Numbered from the stretch's first letter, positions 26,129 through 36,278 are shown. The stretch is 64,000 bases of DNA from an uncultured Muribaculaceae bacterium (GCA_910587475.1 CAJUMR010000014.1:7287-71286), one strand, 5' to 3'. The notes: generated from the sequence alone by a model not told the origin. A program made the numbers and translations.

Positions 26129-27952
26129 ATGAAACAAAAACTATATATTTGGGCAGCTGCCACGGCGTTGATCTCAATGACAAGCTGCGCAGACTTTCTC
26201 GACAAACACAGCACCGCCTACGACTCTGATGGTTTTTACAAATCAGAAAGAGGTATGGAGGAAGGTGTGACCGGCATCTACCGCCTCGTACCCTACAATC
26301 AGAACTGGGACGTTCCCCCGACAATGGTTCAGGACATCTACACAGCCTATGGCCTGCAGGAGACTGAAAACACCACTATCGGCGCCGGAGGTGGTCTTAC
26401 ACCCGACCAATCTTATGTAAACACATATTGGGCGAACCATTGGAAAATAATCGGACGCGCCAACTCAGTTATCGACGGAGCGTTGACCGACGAAGCTGAA
26501 ATGACAGCATCATATCGCCAGCATCTCTGCGAAGCCAAGGTGCTCCGCGCCTACGCTTACTATAATCTGATGACTACATTCGGCGATATACCCTTCTTCA
26601 CATCATCTGTCACACCTGACCAGTATACCGCAGGCCGAACCGACAAAAAAGTCATCGCCGACTATCTGATCAACGAACTCAACGAAATCGGAGACTCAGA
26701 AGCACTCGAATGGACCGGAAGCCAGCGCGGACGCGTCGACCGCTCGACCGCCTATGCTCTCGCATCGCGTTTCGCCCTTTTTGCCGGAAGCCTTGACTTC
26801 GGCGGCGAAGGTCAGAAATATTTTCAATTAGCGGCTGATGCTGCCAAGCAGGTGATGGATCACCGCCAGCTCGCTCAGAATTTCGCCGACCTTTTCACCC
26901 TCGATGGACAAAAGAAAGCCGACGTACGCAGCGAAATGCTTTGGGAGCTCGAATACACCCCCGAAGGGACAACGCAAACCAAACACACCCACCGTACACG
27001 CTACGGCCACACATCGCGCACCGCAGGCGGATCGTCGGTCCGCTTCCCGTCGCAGCTACTCGCCGACACATATGAATGTGCCGACGGTCTGCGCATCGAC
27101 GAGTCGCCCCTCTATGATCCGAAACACCCGACTCAAAAGCGTGATCCCCGTTTCCGTCAAACACTTCTCGCCCACGGCGACACCATGACATACTCAAACA
27201 ACGGCGGAGCGTCGGTGCTTAAAGTTGTCATCAATGCCTACGACGCCACAACCCGCATCTATCCCAATCCACGCCGCCCGGGCACATGGGGCAACACCGA
27301 AAACATCGACGTGACAGGTACAGGCGTGACCTTTGCCACCTACGGATCAGGCTGGCTCTGGAACAAATACAACGAAGACCTTGCCGAAGGCTTCTCTGAA
27401 AGCTCGTGCGACATCTCCATCATACGTGTCGCCGAAGTATATCTGACCTATGCCGAAGCAATGATCGAGATGGGCAAATTCGATGATTCAAGCACTCTCA
27501 GCGCAATCAACGATGTGCGCCGCCGCGCCGGACAGCCGTTGCTCAACACCCAGGCCTGTGTCGAAGGCGAATCGCTCAACGGCCTGACCGTTCAGGAAAA
27601 ATTCCGTCAGCGTGTGCGCCGCGAACGTAAATGCGAGCTCGCCATGGAAGGCGTCATCTTCACAGATATGCGCCGCTGGCAGATCGGCGATATCTGCAAT
27701 GAGTTCCCCTCTTACGGCAACCCCATCAAAGATATAAGATACGAAGGCCTCGAGGCTACCGACATCCCGAATTTCAGCTATGGTCTCGATCCTCACCGCA
27801 GCAATATCAACGACGTAGCCCACTACGAGCACTACAAAGACAAACTCCGTGTGCGCGACCGCAACCGTTTCTGGGCTCCGCGTTTCCAATGGTGGCCTAT
27901 ACCACGCGTCGAACTCGACCGCGATCCTAACCTCACAAATCCTGACTATTGA
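26129..27952 (+). CDS. SusD/RagB-family glycan-binding lipoprotein
   Basis: 607 residues, lipobox MTSC then ADFLDKHSTAYDSDGFYKS, the typical SusD start. Helical TPR-like region (LCEAKVLRAYAYYNLMTTFGDIPFF) and the C-terminal SusD segment (IIRVAEVYLTYAEAMIEMG, INDVRRRAGQP, RRERKCELAMEGVIFTDMRRW) are intact. It caps the SusC channel and binds the glycan at the cell surface. Its TGA stop overlaps the ATG of the next gene by one base, showing translational coupling with the downstream hydrolase. Confidence 0.95.
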   Translation: MKQKLYIWAAATALISMTSCADFLDKHSTAYDSDGFYKSERGMEEGVTGIYRLVPYNQNWDVPPTMVQDIYTAYGLQETENTTIGAGGGLTPDQSYVNTYWANHWKIIGRANSVIDGALTDEAEMTASYRQHLCEAKVLRAYAYYNLMTTFGDIPFFTSSVTPDQYTAGRTDKKVIADYLINELNEIGDSEALEWTGSQRGRVDRSTAYALASRFALFAGSLDFGGEGQKYFQLAADAAKQVMDHRQLAQNFADLFTLDGQKKADVRSEMLWELEYTPEGTTQTKHTHRTRYGHTSRTAGGSSVRFPSQLLADTYECADGLRIDESPLYDPKHPTQKRDPRFRQTLLAHGDTMTYSNNGGASVLKVVINAYDATTRIYPNPRRPGTWGNTENIDVTGTGVTFATYGSGWLWNKYNEDLAEGFSESSCDISIIRVAEVYLTYAEAMIEMGKFDDSSTLSAINDVRRRAGQPLLNTQACVEGESLNGLTVQEKFRQRVRRERKCELAMEGVIFTDMRRWQIGDICNEFPSYGNPIKDIRYEGLEATDIPNFSYGLDPHRSNINDVAHYEHYKDKLRVRDRNRFWAPRFQWWPIPRVELDRDPNLTNPDY

Positions 27953-29985
27953 TGAAACATCTGATCTATTCAGCAATATTATTGACATTAACAGCCACCG
28001 CTGAGGCCCGCACGGGCGTCAGCGGTGATGCTGCATCTGTCACTCTGGCCAACGATCACGTATCGGCTACATTTGCAGCAGACAAAGCGTTCGACATTCT
28101 GTCGCTGAAAACGTCTGACGGCAAAGAGACTGTCAGCCGCGGCATCAACACCAAGCCATGGACCCTGACCTACCGGGGAGTCCAGGGACAGACGCCGGCG
28201 ATCGATCCGACCTGTGCGGTCTATCAAGGCTACCGAACAGAGAAGAACGACACATCGACAACCGTCGTTTTCGTATGGAACACCCGCCTGCTCTATGACG
28301 GAAACCACTACCCGGTCGAAATGAGTGTCACTCTCGGCGACAACTCGCCGCTGCTCGAATGGAACCTCAAGGCTTCGCTCCCTGAAGGGTGGAGCGTCAC
28401 CGACTTCCAGTTTCCGACACTGGCGGTCAACGCCCCCGACAGCGCCAAGGTGATCACCCCCGGCGGCTGGGGCAACGAATACAAATACCGCAACGGAGGC
28501 CACTATGAGGCCAACTACCCGTCGTGGAACGGATCAATGCAGATGATGATGATCGACGACGGAGATGGAGTCTACTTCTACTCTCCGCGCGACTACAATG
28601 CCTGTGGCAAACTGATGACCATCGACGCCAAGACCGGATCTTCGGTGTTCAACAACAAGGTCGTGGCTTCAGAAGGCTGGAACAACCACAGCGACGGATC
28701 GTTTGAAGTGCCCTGGACAACAGTCACAGGCCGCCACCCCGGCGACTGGAATGCAACGGCTGTCGACTGGTACAGACCCTTTGCTCTCACCACCGAATGG
28801 GGCTCGAAAAAACTCGAGGACCGCAACATACCCGAATGGCTTGTCGAAAAAGACCTCTGGCTGCGCGCCAAGTATCTCGGCGACACAACGGTCGTGGCTG
28901 TCAACAAAGCGATCGACTACTTCGGCGAGGACATAGCGTTCCACTGGTACTTCTGGCACAATCACCCCTACGACTCCCACTACCCTGACTATTTCCCTGC
29001 CAATGAGAAATTTGCTCCGATCATCAAACAGGTGCGCGAGCGCAACTGCCAGGTGATGCCCTACATCAACGGACGTCTATGGGATCCGGCGACCGAAAGC
29101 TACGGCCCGCGCAACGGCAAGGACGCATCGTGCCGCAGACCCGACGGCAATCTCTACACAGAAATCTACCCGACATCGATCGTGCCCAACACGGTGACAT
29201 GTCCGGCGTCTCCGATATGGCACGACGTGATCATGGAACTCGCTGACCGCATCCAGGATGAACTCGGCACCAATGGCCTCTACATTGACCAGATCGCCGC
29301 TGCCGCACCATATCCCTGCTATGCCGACAACCATAACCACCCCAAGGGAGGCGGCGAATTCTGGTATCACGCTTACCGTGACATGATGGACGATCTGCGC
29401 CGCGACCACCTTCGTCCCGGCAACATCGTCTTCTCGGAAGAGAACGCCGAGTGCTACATTCCGTCGTTCGACATACTCCTGACGGTCAACACTCCCCACA
29501 GCCCCGACTGCAAGATCGTGCCACTCTATCCGCTGATCTACTCCGACAGGGTGCTGACAACGGCGTTCACCTACTCGCCTTACACCGACGTGCGCAACGG
29601 CGACTTCCGCTATGAAAACATGCAGTGCCTCCTCTACGGCGCGCAACTCGGATGGGTCGATCCGCGTCTGCTCTGGGTCGACGACAAATCGGCCTATGAA
29701 GCCCTATTCCTCAAAAACTTGGTTGAATTCCGCAAGAAGCAACACGACGTGTTTATCGGTGGCCGCTATGTGCGCGAATTTGTGCCGGAAGGCGACAATC
29801 CTATCGCCGACGTACCGGTGTTCGGCCCCGACTACATGGTCAAAGGCGCCGAATGGATCTCGCCGTCGGGTCAGCGTGTGCTCTACGTAGTCAACAGCGA
29901 CTCGAAGCCCCACGAAGTGACACTGCCGACAGGCAAAAAAGTGAAACTCAAGCCTATTTCAGCCGAACGATATAATATCAAATAA
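27952..29985 (+). CDS. DUF6259 putative glycoside hydrolase
   Basis: 677 residues, signal peptide MKHLIYSAILLTLTATAEA. N-terminal beta-sandwich (about 20-270) followed by a (beta/alpha)8-like domain with IAFHWYFWHNHPYDSHYPDY, QVMPYINGRLWD, GTNGLYIDQIAAAAPYPC and GNIVFSEENAECY. Asp in YIDQ and Glu in SEEN are the obvious nucleophile and acid/base candidates, resembling GH101/GH36-like enzymes. DUF6259 proteins are annotated as glycoside-hydrolase-like with no firmly known substrate in my knowledge. A C-terminal beta domain (about 610-677) follows. It has a signal peptide and no lipobox or sorting tail, so it is probably periplasmic. Confidence 0.7.
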   Translation: MKHLIYSAILLTLTATAEARTGVSGDAASVTLANDHVSATFAADKAFDILSLKTSDGKETVSRGINTKPWTLTYRGVQGQTPAIDPTCAVYQGYRTEKNDTSTTVVFVWNTRLLYDGNHYPVEMSVTLGDNSPLLEWNLKASLPEGWSVTDFQFPTLAVNAPDSAKVITPGGWGNEYKYRNGGHYEANYPSWNGSMQMMMIDDGDGVYFYSPRDYNACGKLMTIDAKTGSSVFNNKVVASEGWNNHSDGSFEVPWTTVTGRHPGDWNATAVDWYRPFALTTEWGSKKLEDRNIPEWLVEKDLWLRAKYLGDTTVVAVNKAIDYFGEDIAFHWYFWHNHPYDSHYPDYFPANEKFAPIIKQVRERNCQVMPYINGRLWDPATESYGPRNGKDASCRRPDGNLYTEIYPTSIVPNTVTCPASPIWHDVIMELADRIQDELGTNGLYIDQIAAAAPYPCYADNHNHPKGGGEFWYHAYRDMMDDLRRDHLRPGNIVFSEENAECYIPSFDILLTVNTPHSPDCKIVPLYPLIYSDRVLTTAFTYSPYTDVRNGDFRYENMQCLLYGAQLGWVDPRLLWVDDKSAYEALFLKNLVEFRKKQHDVFIGGRYVREFVPEGDNPIADVPVFGPDYMVKGAEWISPSGQRVLYVVNSDSKPHEVTLPTGKKVKLKPISAERYNIK

Positions 29986-30018
29986 TCTTTCAAACACTAT
30001 ACCCCAAAAAAACAAATT

Positions 30019-31404
30019 ATGAAAAAACAATTACTCTTAGCTTCAGCAGCACTCCTTAGCGTGGCATCGGTTGCCACCGCTCAGAATCCTGATGATGCGA
30101 CCCACTCTACCAACCTTACACTCGATTGGTACGGCGTACCGACAGGCAACGCAGCAAATGCATCCAGCGGCCGCTCCGGCATCGGTGTAAACGGCAAATT
30201 TTACGTTGCGATCAACAATACCGGCGTGGCTGTATTCAACAAAGACGGCCAGATCAAGATGATCGACAACCCGACAACATGGGTATCGATCAACTGTGAC
30301 GACGCAGGCAACGTCTACTTCCGTAACGACAAGGGCGGTTGGGCCGGTCCTGAAGGTGCTGGATGGTATCTGAGCGACAACGCACAATTCTGCGTAATAG
30401 ACTCGAAAACAGATGAAATCGTCCGTAGCAACGTTCCGATGACAGGCGGTGTAAAATGCCGCTTCGACGCACTCCCCCACGTTCTCGGTGACATGCTCAA
30501 CGACTTTGTTGAGATCACAGTGACAGCCAATGCAACAGGAAACATCGGCTTCGAATTCATGTACAGCCAACTCGAACAGCAGGACTTTGTCGGAAAATTT
30601 GACATCGCGGCTTCACTCAAGCAAGGCGGCTTCCCTGCTCCCGCAAACGTGGTGCAAACGCTCGGCATGGCTCAGCTTTACGCTCCCGACGGCGACGGCA
30701 TAGCTCAGAAAATGGCCGTTCTTTCAAACAATCAGGTCGATGTGACAGCATCGAGCGTCGGCTGGGGTAATAACGTAGCACAATATGTGTGGGACGACGA
30801 AGCCGAAGGCTACAAATTCAACGAAAAATGGTTTGTGACTCCCAACCACAGCTCAATCGGCGGCTTCTGCATGTTTGACTACAACGGCAAGAGCTACATC
30901 GTCTATCCTGCCGGCATGACAGCCGACGGCTTCCCCGGCGGCGACGGCTTCTTCGTCATGGAAGAAGAGCTTGTCGACACTCCTAAAAACAAAACCAGAG
31001 AAGAAGATGCCGACGCTTGGTCAGACGATCTCCACAAAGCCGTGGCCTACAAATACACGACTGAAGGCATCGTAACAGGCAACAACTACCGTGGCATCAA
31101 CGTTGAACCGATAGAAGGCGAAGACGGCAAGTTCAAAATCTACTTCTACAACCCCGCAAAATCAATGCAGGTATGGACTCTCGACCTGACCGGATCGGCA
31201 GGCATCGATGACATCATAGCCGACAACGGCGAAGCCAAGATCTTCGGCGGAGCAGGTGCTGTGATCGTCGACGGCGCAGAAAAAGCTCAGGTTTATGACC
31301 TCGCAGGCCGCATGGTGGCACAGGGCATCGGCTCTATCGCTGTCGAATCAGGCGTCTACGTAGTTAAAGCAGGCAAAACAACAGCCAAAGTAATCGTAAA
31401 ATAA
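30019..31404 (+). CDS. Unrecognised secreted PUL protein with T9SS sorting tail
   Basis: 461 residues, signal peptide MKKQLLLASAALLSVASVATAQ. The central part is built of repeated beta segments (KFYVAINNTGVAVFNKDGQ; NVYFRNDKGGW; QMAVLSNNQ-like; GFCMFDYNGKSYIVYPAG) that suggest a propeller-like or other beta-repeat fold; no catalytic motif is evident. The last 70 residues (AGIDDIIADNG ... KAQVYDLAGRMVAQGI ... SGVYVVKAGKTTAKVIVK) are a T9SS type A sorting domain. Its position after susCD and the DUF6259 gene and its surface targeting make a glycan-binding or surface-display role likely; this is inference. Confidence 0.6.
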   Translation: MKKQLLLASAALLSVASVATAQNPDDATHSTNLTLDWYGVPTGNAANASSGRSGIGVNGKFYVAINNTGVAVFNKDGQIKMIDNPTTWVSINCDDAGNVYFRNDKGGWAGPEGAGWYLSDNAQFCVIDSKTDEIVRSNVPMTGGVKCRFDALPHVLGDMLNDFVEITVTANATGNIGFEFMYSQLEQQDFVGKFDIAASLKQGGFPAPANVVQTLGMAQLYAPDGDGIAQKMAVLSNNQVDVTASSVGWGNNVAQYVWDDEAEGYKFNEKWFVTPNHSSIGGFCMFDYNGKSYIVYPAGMTADGFPGGDGFFVMEEELVDTPKNKTREEDADAWSDDLHKAVAYKYTTEGIVTGNNYRGINVEPIEGEDGKFKIYFYNPAKSMQVWTLDLTGSAGIDDIIADNGEAKIFGGAGAVIVDGAEKAQVYDLAGRMVAQGIGSIAVESGVYVVKAGKTTAKVIVK

Positions 31405-31424
31405 CAACTCCTATCAGCTATTTA

Positions 31425-31456
31425 TGTAGGGACACGGCTGCGGCTGTGTCCCTACA
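31425..31456. repeat. Palindromic intergenic element (REP-like hairpin)
   Basis: TGTAGGGACAC (31425-31435) and GTGTCCCTACA (31446-31456) form a perfect 11-bp stem around a G/C-rich 10-nt loop, between two PUL genes. Similar GTAGGGACA palindromes are dispersed between genes in many Bacteroidales, from general recollection. It may stabilise the upstream mRNA or cause partial termination. Confidence 0.6.
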
Positions 31457-31485
31457 CAAATATTACATCTCCAAAAAACGATCTC

Positions 31486-34400
31486 ATGAAACGACTGCAC
31501 ATTTCTATATCAGCTTTGTTTGTCGCCCTGACGATGGCGGCCGTCCAACCTATCAGCCCCGGCAATGTCGACAAAACGATTGCCCGACTCACCCTCGAGC
31601 AGAAGGCCCGGTTGCTTGTTGGAGTCGGCGGTTGTGAATCAGAGATCAGCCACTACACCCCCGGTGCCGCAGGATGGACCTACGAGATCGCCGAACTCGG
31701 CATCCCCTCGATCAATCTCGCCGACGGTCCTGTCGGCCTGCGCATCAACCCGACACCATGGCAGGAAAATGTAGTCAGCTACGACGACGACGGTCTGCCC
31801 GTGGCATCAAGCTACAGCGACAACAACGCTCAAGCCAGCGATCCGTCGTTCTGCACTGCCTTCCCGTCGACCACCGCTCTCGCCGCGACATGGAACCGCG
31901 ACATGGCACGCCTCCAAGGCGAAATCATGGGCGATGAAGCCCGCGCCTACGGAGTCGACGTAGTGCTGTCGCCGGGTGTCAACATCATGCGCAATCCGCT
32001 GTGCGGACGCAACTTCGAGTACTACTCCGAAGACCCATTACTGACGGGCGCCCTTGCGTCAGAATTAATCAAGGGCATACAGTCGCAAGGCATCGGCACA
32101 AGCCTCAAACATCTGATTGCCAACAATCAGCAGACAGGTAAGAAAGTCAACGATGCCCGCATGACCCGACGCGCCCTGCGCGAGATCTATGCCCGCCCGT
32201 TCGAAATCGTGGTCAAGGATGCCAAACCCTGGACCGTCATGGGATCATACAACAAGATCGGCGGCGAATTCACCCAGACCAACCGTGAACTGATGGTCAC
32301 GCTGCTCCGCGACGAATGGGGCTTCGACGGCCTCACCCTTACCGACTGGACCGTATGGCGCCCGGCCGACGGCCTGCTCAACGCCCGCTGTCCGCTGATC
32401 ATGCCCGGCAACGAGGACCGTGTGCAGGAGATCATCAAAGCTGTCAACGACGGCAAGGTCAGCGAAAAGACTCTTGACGCTTGTGTCCGCGATCTTCTGA
32501 TGCTCGTGGCCAAGTCAATATCTGCCAAAGGATGGTCAAAATCAACACCCGATCTCGCATCCCACGCCGTAGCCTCGCGGCAGATCGCCGACGAAAGCAT
32601 GGTACTGCTCAAAAACGAAAATGCCACACTGCCATTGCCGGCAGGCTCGAAAGTCGCACTTTTCGGCACTGCTGCCTACAAATCAATTGCCGGTGGCACC
32701 GGATCATCCAATGTCAACAAAGCGGCCATCGTCGACATCGACCGCGGCCTCGAGAACGCCGGATATGCCGTTGACTGCAAACTCGCCGATGTCTACCGCC
32801 ACTATATCGCCGCCCAGGAAGCGGTGCTCGACAACTTCACCGATTGCCCCGACTGGATGAAAATATCGTATAACCGCATTGTCGTGCCTGAAATGGCTCT
32901 GGGCAGTGCTTCGTCGCTCGTCAGAGACCAAGCCAAGACCAACGACGCCGCGATCGTGGTCATCGGCCGCAAATCAGGCGAGACTTCCGACCGGTCTCTC
33001 GACGGAGACTACAATCTGTCGGCCACAGAGGTCGCAATGCTCCGCCGGGTCAGCGACGACTTCCACGCTGCCGGCAAACCTGTGATCGTGGTGCTTGACG
33101 CCTGCGGCGCGATGGAGATCGCATCATGGCGCAACATGGCCGACGCGATAGTCATGGCCTGGTTCCCGGGCCAGGAGTGCGGCGACGCTGTCGCCGACAT
33201 TATTTCTGGCAAAGCCAACCCTTCGGGACGTCTGCCGATGACCCTGCCGATGGCTTATGACCACAACCCGTCGTCGCGCAACTGGCCTTATCTCGGCCAA
33301 CAAGGCGGACGCAACATCGACTATACCGAATATCAAGAGGACATATGGGTCGGCTACCGCTATTTCGACGCTTGCGGTCTCGAAGTGGCCTACCCGTTCG
33401 GCTACGGCCTCAGCTACACCACTTTTGACTACTCCGACTTGACAGCGCGCCGCCGCGGCGACCGCACAGAGTTCAGCTTCACGGTGACAAATACCGGCGA
33501 CCGTGCCGGAAAAGAAGTGGCGGCCGTCTATATTTCAGCCCCCGCCGGAGGAAAGATGCTGAAACCCGTCGCCGAACTGCGCGGCTTCGACAAAACACGC
33601 CTGCTGCAACCCGACGAAAGCCAGAAGATGACGATCTCGGTCAGCGACGCCGATCTCGCGTCCTTCGACGAGAACGCATCGGCATGGGTGACCGACGCCG
33701 GAACCTACACCGCTCACATCGGCGGACATCCCGGAGACTACCGCGCTGAAACATCGTTCAAAGTCAACAAAACCAAAACCCGCAAGGTCAACGATATTCT
33801 CGCTCCCGTAAAACCGGTGAAGACCATCAACCCCTACGAAGAACATAAGCAAAAATACACCTGGCACGATGCCTCGCAGTTCAAGATCCTCGGCCGCGTA
33901 TATCCCGACTCTCTGCCGATCTATAGCCGCATACCGGCTTTCCGCAAGGATGTCACACGCTACGAAGTCTATGAACTCGGCCAGCATTCGGCCGGCATAA
34001 CAGTCCGTTTCCGCAGCGATTCGCCTGACATAATCCTGAAATGGAACACCGTTTTCAACAATCACATGACCCACATGGCTGACATCGGCACACGTGGACT
34101 CGACCTCTACACTCTCACCGACGAAGGACGCTGGCGCTATATCGGACCGGGACGCCCCATGGGCAACCCGACCTATTGGACCGCGACCGCAAACATGGAA
34201 CCGAAGATGCGCGAATACATGATCCATCTGTCGCTCTATGATCAGGTCGACAAGATCGAGATCGGCATCGACGAGGGATACACGATCGAGAATCCTGTGG
34301 TCGAATCGCCACGCCGCAGCCATCCGGTCGTCATCTACGGCACTTCGCTCGCTCACGGTGCCACGGCATCGCGTCCGGGAATGGCCGCTTCAAACATCCT

Positions 34401-34878
34401 GCAGCGAGAGCTCGACTGCGAATTCATAAATCTCGGGTTCAGCGCCAACGGACGTCTCGACTACGAGATCGCTGAAATGATGGCCGAGGTCGATGCCGCT
34501 GCTTACATCATGGACAATATCCCCAACTCGAGCGTCGAGGAGATATACGAAAAGACCGAACCATTCGTTAAAATACTGCGTGACCGCCGCCCCGACGTGC
34601 CGATCATCTTCATCGAAGACCCGAAATTCCCCGGAATTCCGATCAACAAGAAGATTACCGCCGAAGTCGAGAACAAGAACAACGCTATCCGCGAAGTCTA
34701 TGCCCGACTTACAGCCAACGGCCTCGACAACACATACTATGTCGAGCAGATAAACCTGCAACCCGAGGACGGCGACGCCACTTCTGACGAGTACCATTAC
34801 ACCGATATCGGCTTCCGCAAATACTGCGACACACTGTTGCCGATACTACGTGAAATATTAAACAAAGCCTCAAAATAA
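31486..34878 (+). CDS. GH3 beta-glycosidase fused to an SGNH (GDSL) esterase
   Basis: 1130 residues, signal peptide at about 1-19. GH3 N-terminal domain (about 25-330) with the KHL substrate loop and nucleophile Asp287 in LTLTDW. GH3 C-terminal domain (about 370-620) with likely acid/base Glu499 in SGETSDR. Fibronectin-III-like domain (about 640-740) after YPFGYGLSYTTF. Linker, then an SGNH module (about 780-1130): GxDLY motif (GLDLY), nucleophile Ser954 in YGTSLAHGATASRPGM, block-II Gly/Asn in NLGFSANG, DNIPN and the Asp1101-Glu-Tyr-His1104 pair. All catalytic residues of both halves are present. It probably removes acyl groups and exo-linked beta-sugars from the same oligosaccharide. Confidence 0.88.
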   Translation: MKRLHISISALFVALTMAAVQPISPGNVDKTIARLTLEQKARLLVGVGGCESEISHYTPGAAGWTYEIAELGIPSINLADGPVGLRINPTPWQENVVSYDDDGLPVASSYSDNNAQASDPSFCTAFPSTTALAATWNRDMARLQGEIMGDEARAYGVDVVLSPGVNIMRNPLCGRNFEYYSEDPLLTGALASELIKGIQSQGIGTSLKHLIANNQQTGKKVNDARMTRRALREIYARPFEIVVKDAKPWTVMGSYNKIGGEFTQTNRELMVTLLRDEWGFDGLTLTDWTVWRPADGLLNARCPLIMPGNEDRVQEIIKAVNDGKVSEKTLDACVRDLLMLVAKSISAKGWSKSTPDLASHAVASRQIADESMVLLKNENATLPLPAGSKVALFGTAAYKSIAGGTGSSNVNKAAIVDIDRGLENAGYAVDCKLADVYRHYIAAQEAVLDNFTDCPDWMKISYNRIVVPEMALGSASSLVRDQAKTNDAAIVVIGRKSGETSDRSLDGDYNLSATEVAMLRRVSDDFHAAGKPVIVVLDACGAMEIASWRNMADAIVMAWFPGQECGDAVADIISGKANPSGRLPMTLPMAYDHNPSSRNWPYLGQQGGRNIDYTEYQEDIWVGYRYFDACGLEVAYPFGYGLSYTTFDYSDLTARRRGDRTEFSFTVTNTGDRAGKEVAAVYISAPAGGKMLKPVAELRGFDKTRLLQPDESQKMTISVSDADLASFDENASAWVTDAGTYTAHIGGHPGDYRAETSFKVNKTKTRKVNDILAPVKPVKTINPYEEHKQKYTWHDASQFKILGRVYPDSLPIYSRIPAFRKDVTRYEVYELGQHSAGITVRFRSDSPDIILKWNTVFNNHMTHMADIGTRGLDLYTLTDEGRWRYIGPGRPMGNPTYWTATANMEPKMREYMIHLSLYDQVDKIEIGIDEGYTIENPVVESPRRSHPVVIYGTSLAHGATASRPGMAASNILQRELDCEFINLGFSANGRLDYEIAEMMAEVDAAAYIMDNIPNSSVEEIYEKTEPFVKILRDRRPDVPIIFIEDPKFPGIPINKKITAEVENKNNAIREVYARLTANGLDNTYYVEQINLQPEDGDATSDEYHYTDIGFRKYCDTLLPILREILNKASK

Positions 34879-34889
34879 ATGATCATAAC

Positions 34890-36215
34890 ATGTCATTATT
34901 AAAAAACCTAATCACAAGTGCTGCTGTCGCAGTTGTCGCCACGGTCAACTGCCATGCCGATGAAAATGTCAACAAATATGCCTCTGATCCCGACATCTCG
35001 GATCTGGCGTTGATCTATGCCGGCAACTCCAACCGCCCGGCATGGACAAAAGAGCATCTCGAACCCTATGTGACCCACCGCTACGCCGATGGCCATGAGG
35101 ATTGGCTGTTCGACGGCTTCCTCTTCCTCGAATTCTCGAAAGGCGACATTGCCTTCCAGAATGGCATGAAGCTCACTCCGGCTACCCAGAGCGACTGGAA
35201 GTGGCTGCTCGACGAATACTTCGCTCCCGGTGTAAAACTGCATGCCCTCGACGAAATAATCGCCGACAAAAAGGCAACACTCGGCGACGCTCCGCTGCGC
35301 CATAAAGTGGTGATCACATGCTGTGCGCCGACCAAACTGGCCTCAGGCAACTGGTCGAGATCTGTGTGGGGAACGGTCAATGGCAAGGATCTCAGAATGA
35401 TGCAGACGTCTGACCGCGTGGAGGCCGTAAAATGGTATATCGACGAAATACTGGCGCGTTGGGATGAAGCCGGCTTTGAGAATATCGATCTCGAAGGCGT
35501 CTACTGGATCGAGGAAGGTCTCTACACCAACGGAGAAATCATACCGCAGATCAACGAATATATCCACTCCAAAGGCCTGCGGTCATACTGGATCCCCTAT
35601 TACCGCGACAACAAGGTGTTCTGGTCGCAGTGGGACGACACCTATGGTTTCGACATGGTCTATCTGCAGCCCAACTATGCGTTCTACACCTCCGACGGCG
35701 GATTGTATCCCTACTCCTTGCTTGAAGAGACCTGCGATGCAGCCAAAGCCTATGGCACCGGACTCGAACTTGAATTCGAGACACAAGGCAAGAGCAATGC
35801 CTTGCATGAGGTCAACGAGACTCTCCACAGCCACATCAACGACTACATGGATGTGTTTGAAAAGAAAGGTGTGTTTGCTGAAGCAGGCGTAGCATATTAT
35901 TCGGGCACTCAAGGCATGATCCACATGGCCCAGAGCAACGATTCGGTCAATCACGCGACTATGGACCGTCTCGCACGCTATGTCGCCGACCGTCAGAAAG
36001 TCCGCGCAGACCATGCCGGCATCAATGACGTGACCGCCGACGGCGACACCATCGCCGTGGCCGGAGACCACTCGATCAGCCTCAGCCAAGGCGCAAGCTG
36101 CCACGACATCTCGGGCCGTCTGCTCCACAGCGGCAGCGGAACATTTGAATGTCCGTCAGGCATCTATATCGTATCGGACAATCACGGACGCTCGATGAAG
36201 CTTTTCGTGAAGTGA
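34890..36215 (+). CDS. DUF4855 protein with a C-terminal T9SS tail (paralogue 1 of 3)
   Basis: 441 residues. N-terminal signal (MSLLKNLITSAAVAVVATVNCHA), then the DUF4855 pattern: LALIYAGNSNRPAWTKEHLEPYV, WLFDGFLFLEF, GVYWIEEGLY, SYWIPYY, and GLELEFET near the end of the barrel. Acidic residues in YWIEE and LEFE are catalytic candidates in a presumed TIM barrel. The last 55 residues (CHDISGRLLHSGSGTFECPS ... SMKLFVK) form a sorting tail containing two cysteines. DUF4855 has no established biochemical activity that I know of; a glycosidase role is inferred from PUL context. Confidence 0.72.
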   Translation: MSLLKNLITSAAVAVVATVNCHADENVNKYASDPDISDLALIYAGNSNRPAWTKEHLEPYVTHRYADGHEDWLFDGFLFLEFSKGDIAFQNGMKLTPATQSDWKWLLDEYFAPGVKLHALDEIIADKKATLGDAPLRHKVVITCCAPTKLASGNWSRSVWGTVNGKDLRMMQTSDRVEAVKWYIDEILARWDEAGFENIDLEGVYWIEEGLYTNGEIIPQINEYIHSKGLRSYWIPYYRDNKVFWSQWDDTYGFDMVYLQPNYAFYTSDGGLYPYSLLEETCDAAKAYGTGLELEFETQGKSNALHEVNETLHSHINDYMDVFEKKGVFAEAGVAYYSGTQGMIHMAQSNDSVNHATMDRLARYVADRQKVRADHAGINDVTADGDTIAVAGDHSISLSQGASCHDISGRLLHSGSGTFECPSGIYIVSDNHGRSMKLFVK

Positions 36216-36278
36216 CCGGTCAGATCCGACACTACATACTACCAATCATAATCCAAATCGTACAATTTCTCACATTTC

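Noticed and set aside
33535..34356. 273-codon minus-strand open frame
   Set aside because: Shadow of the GH3-SGNH gene.
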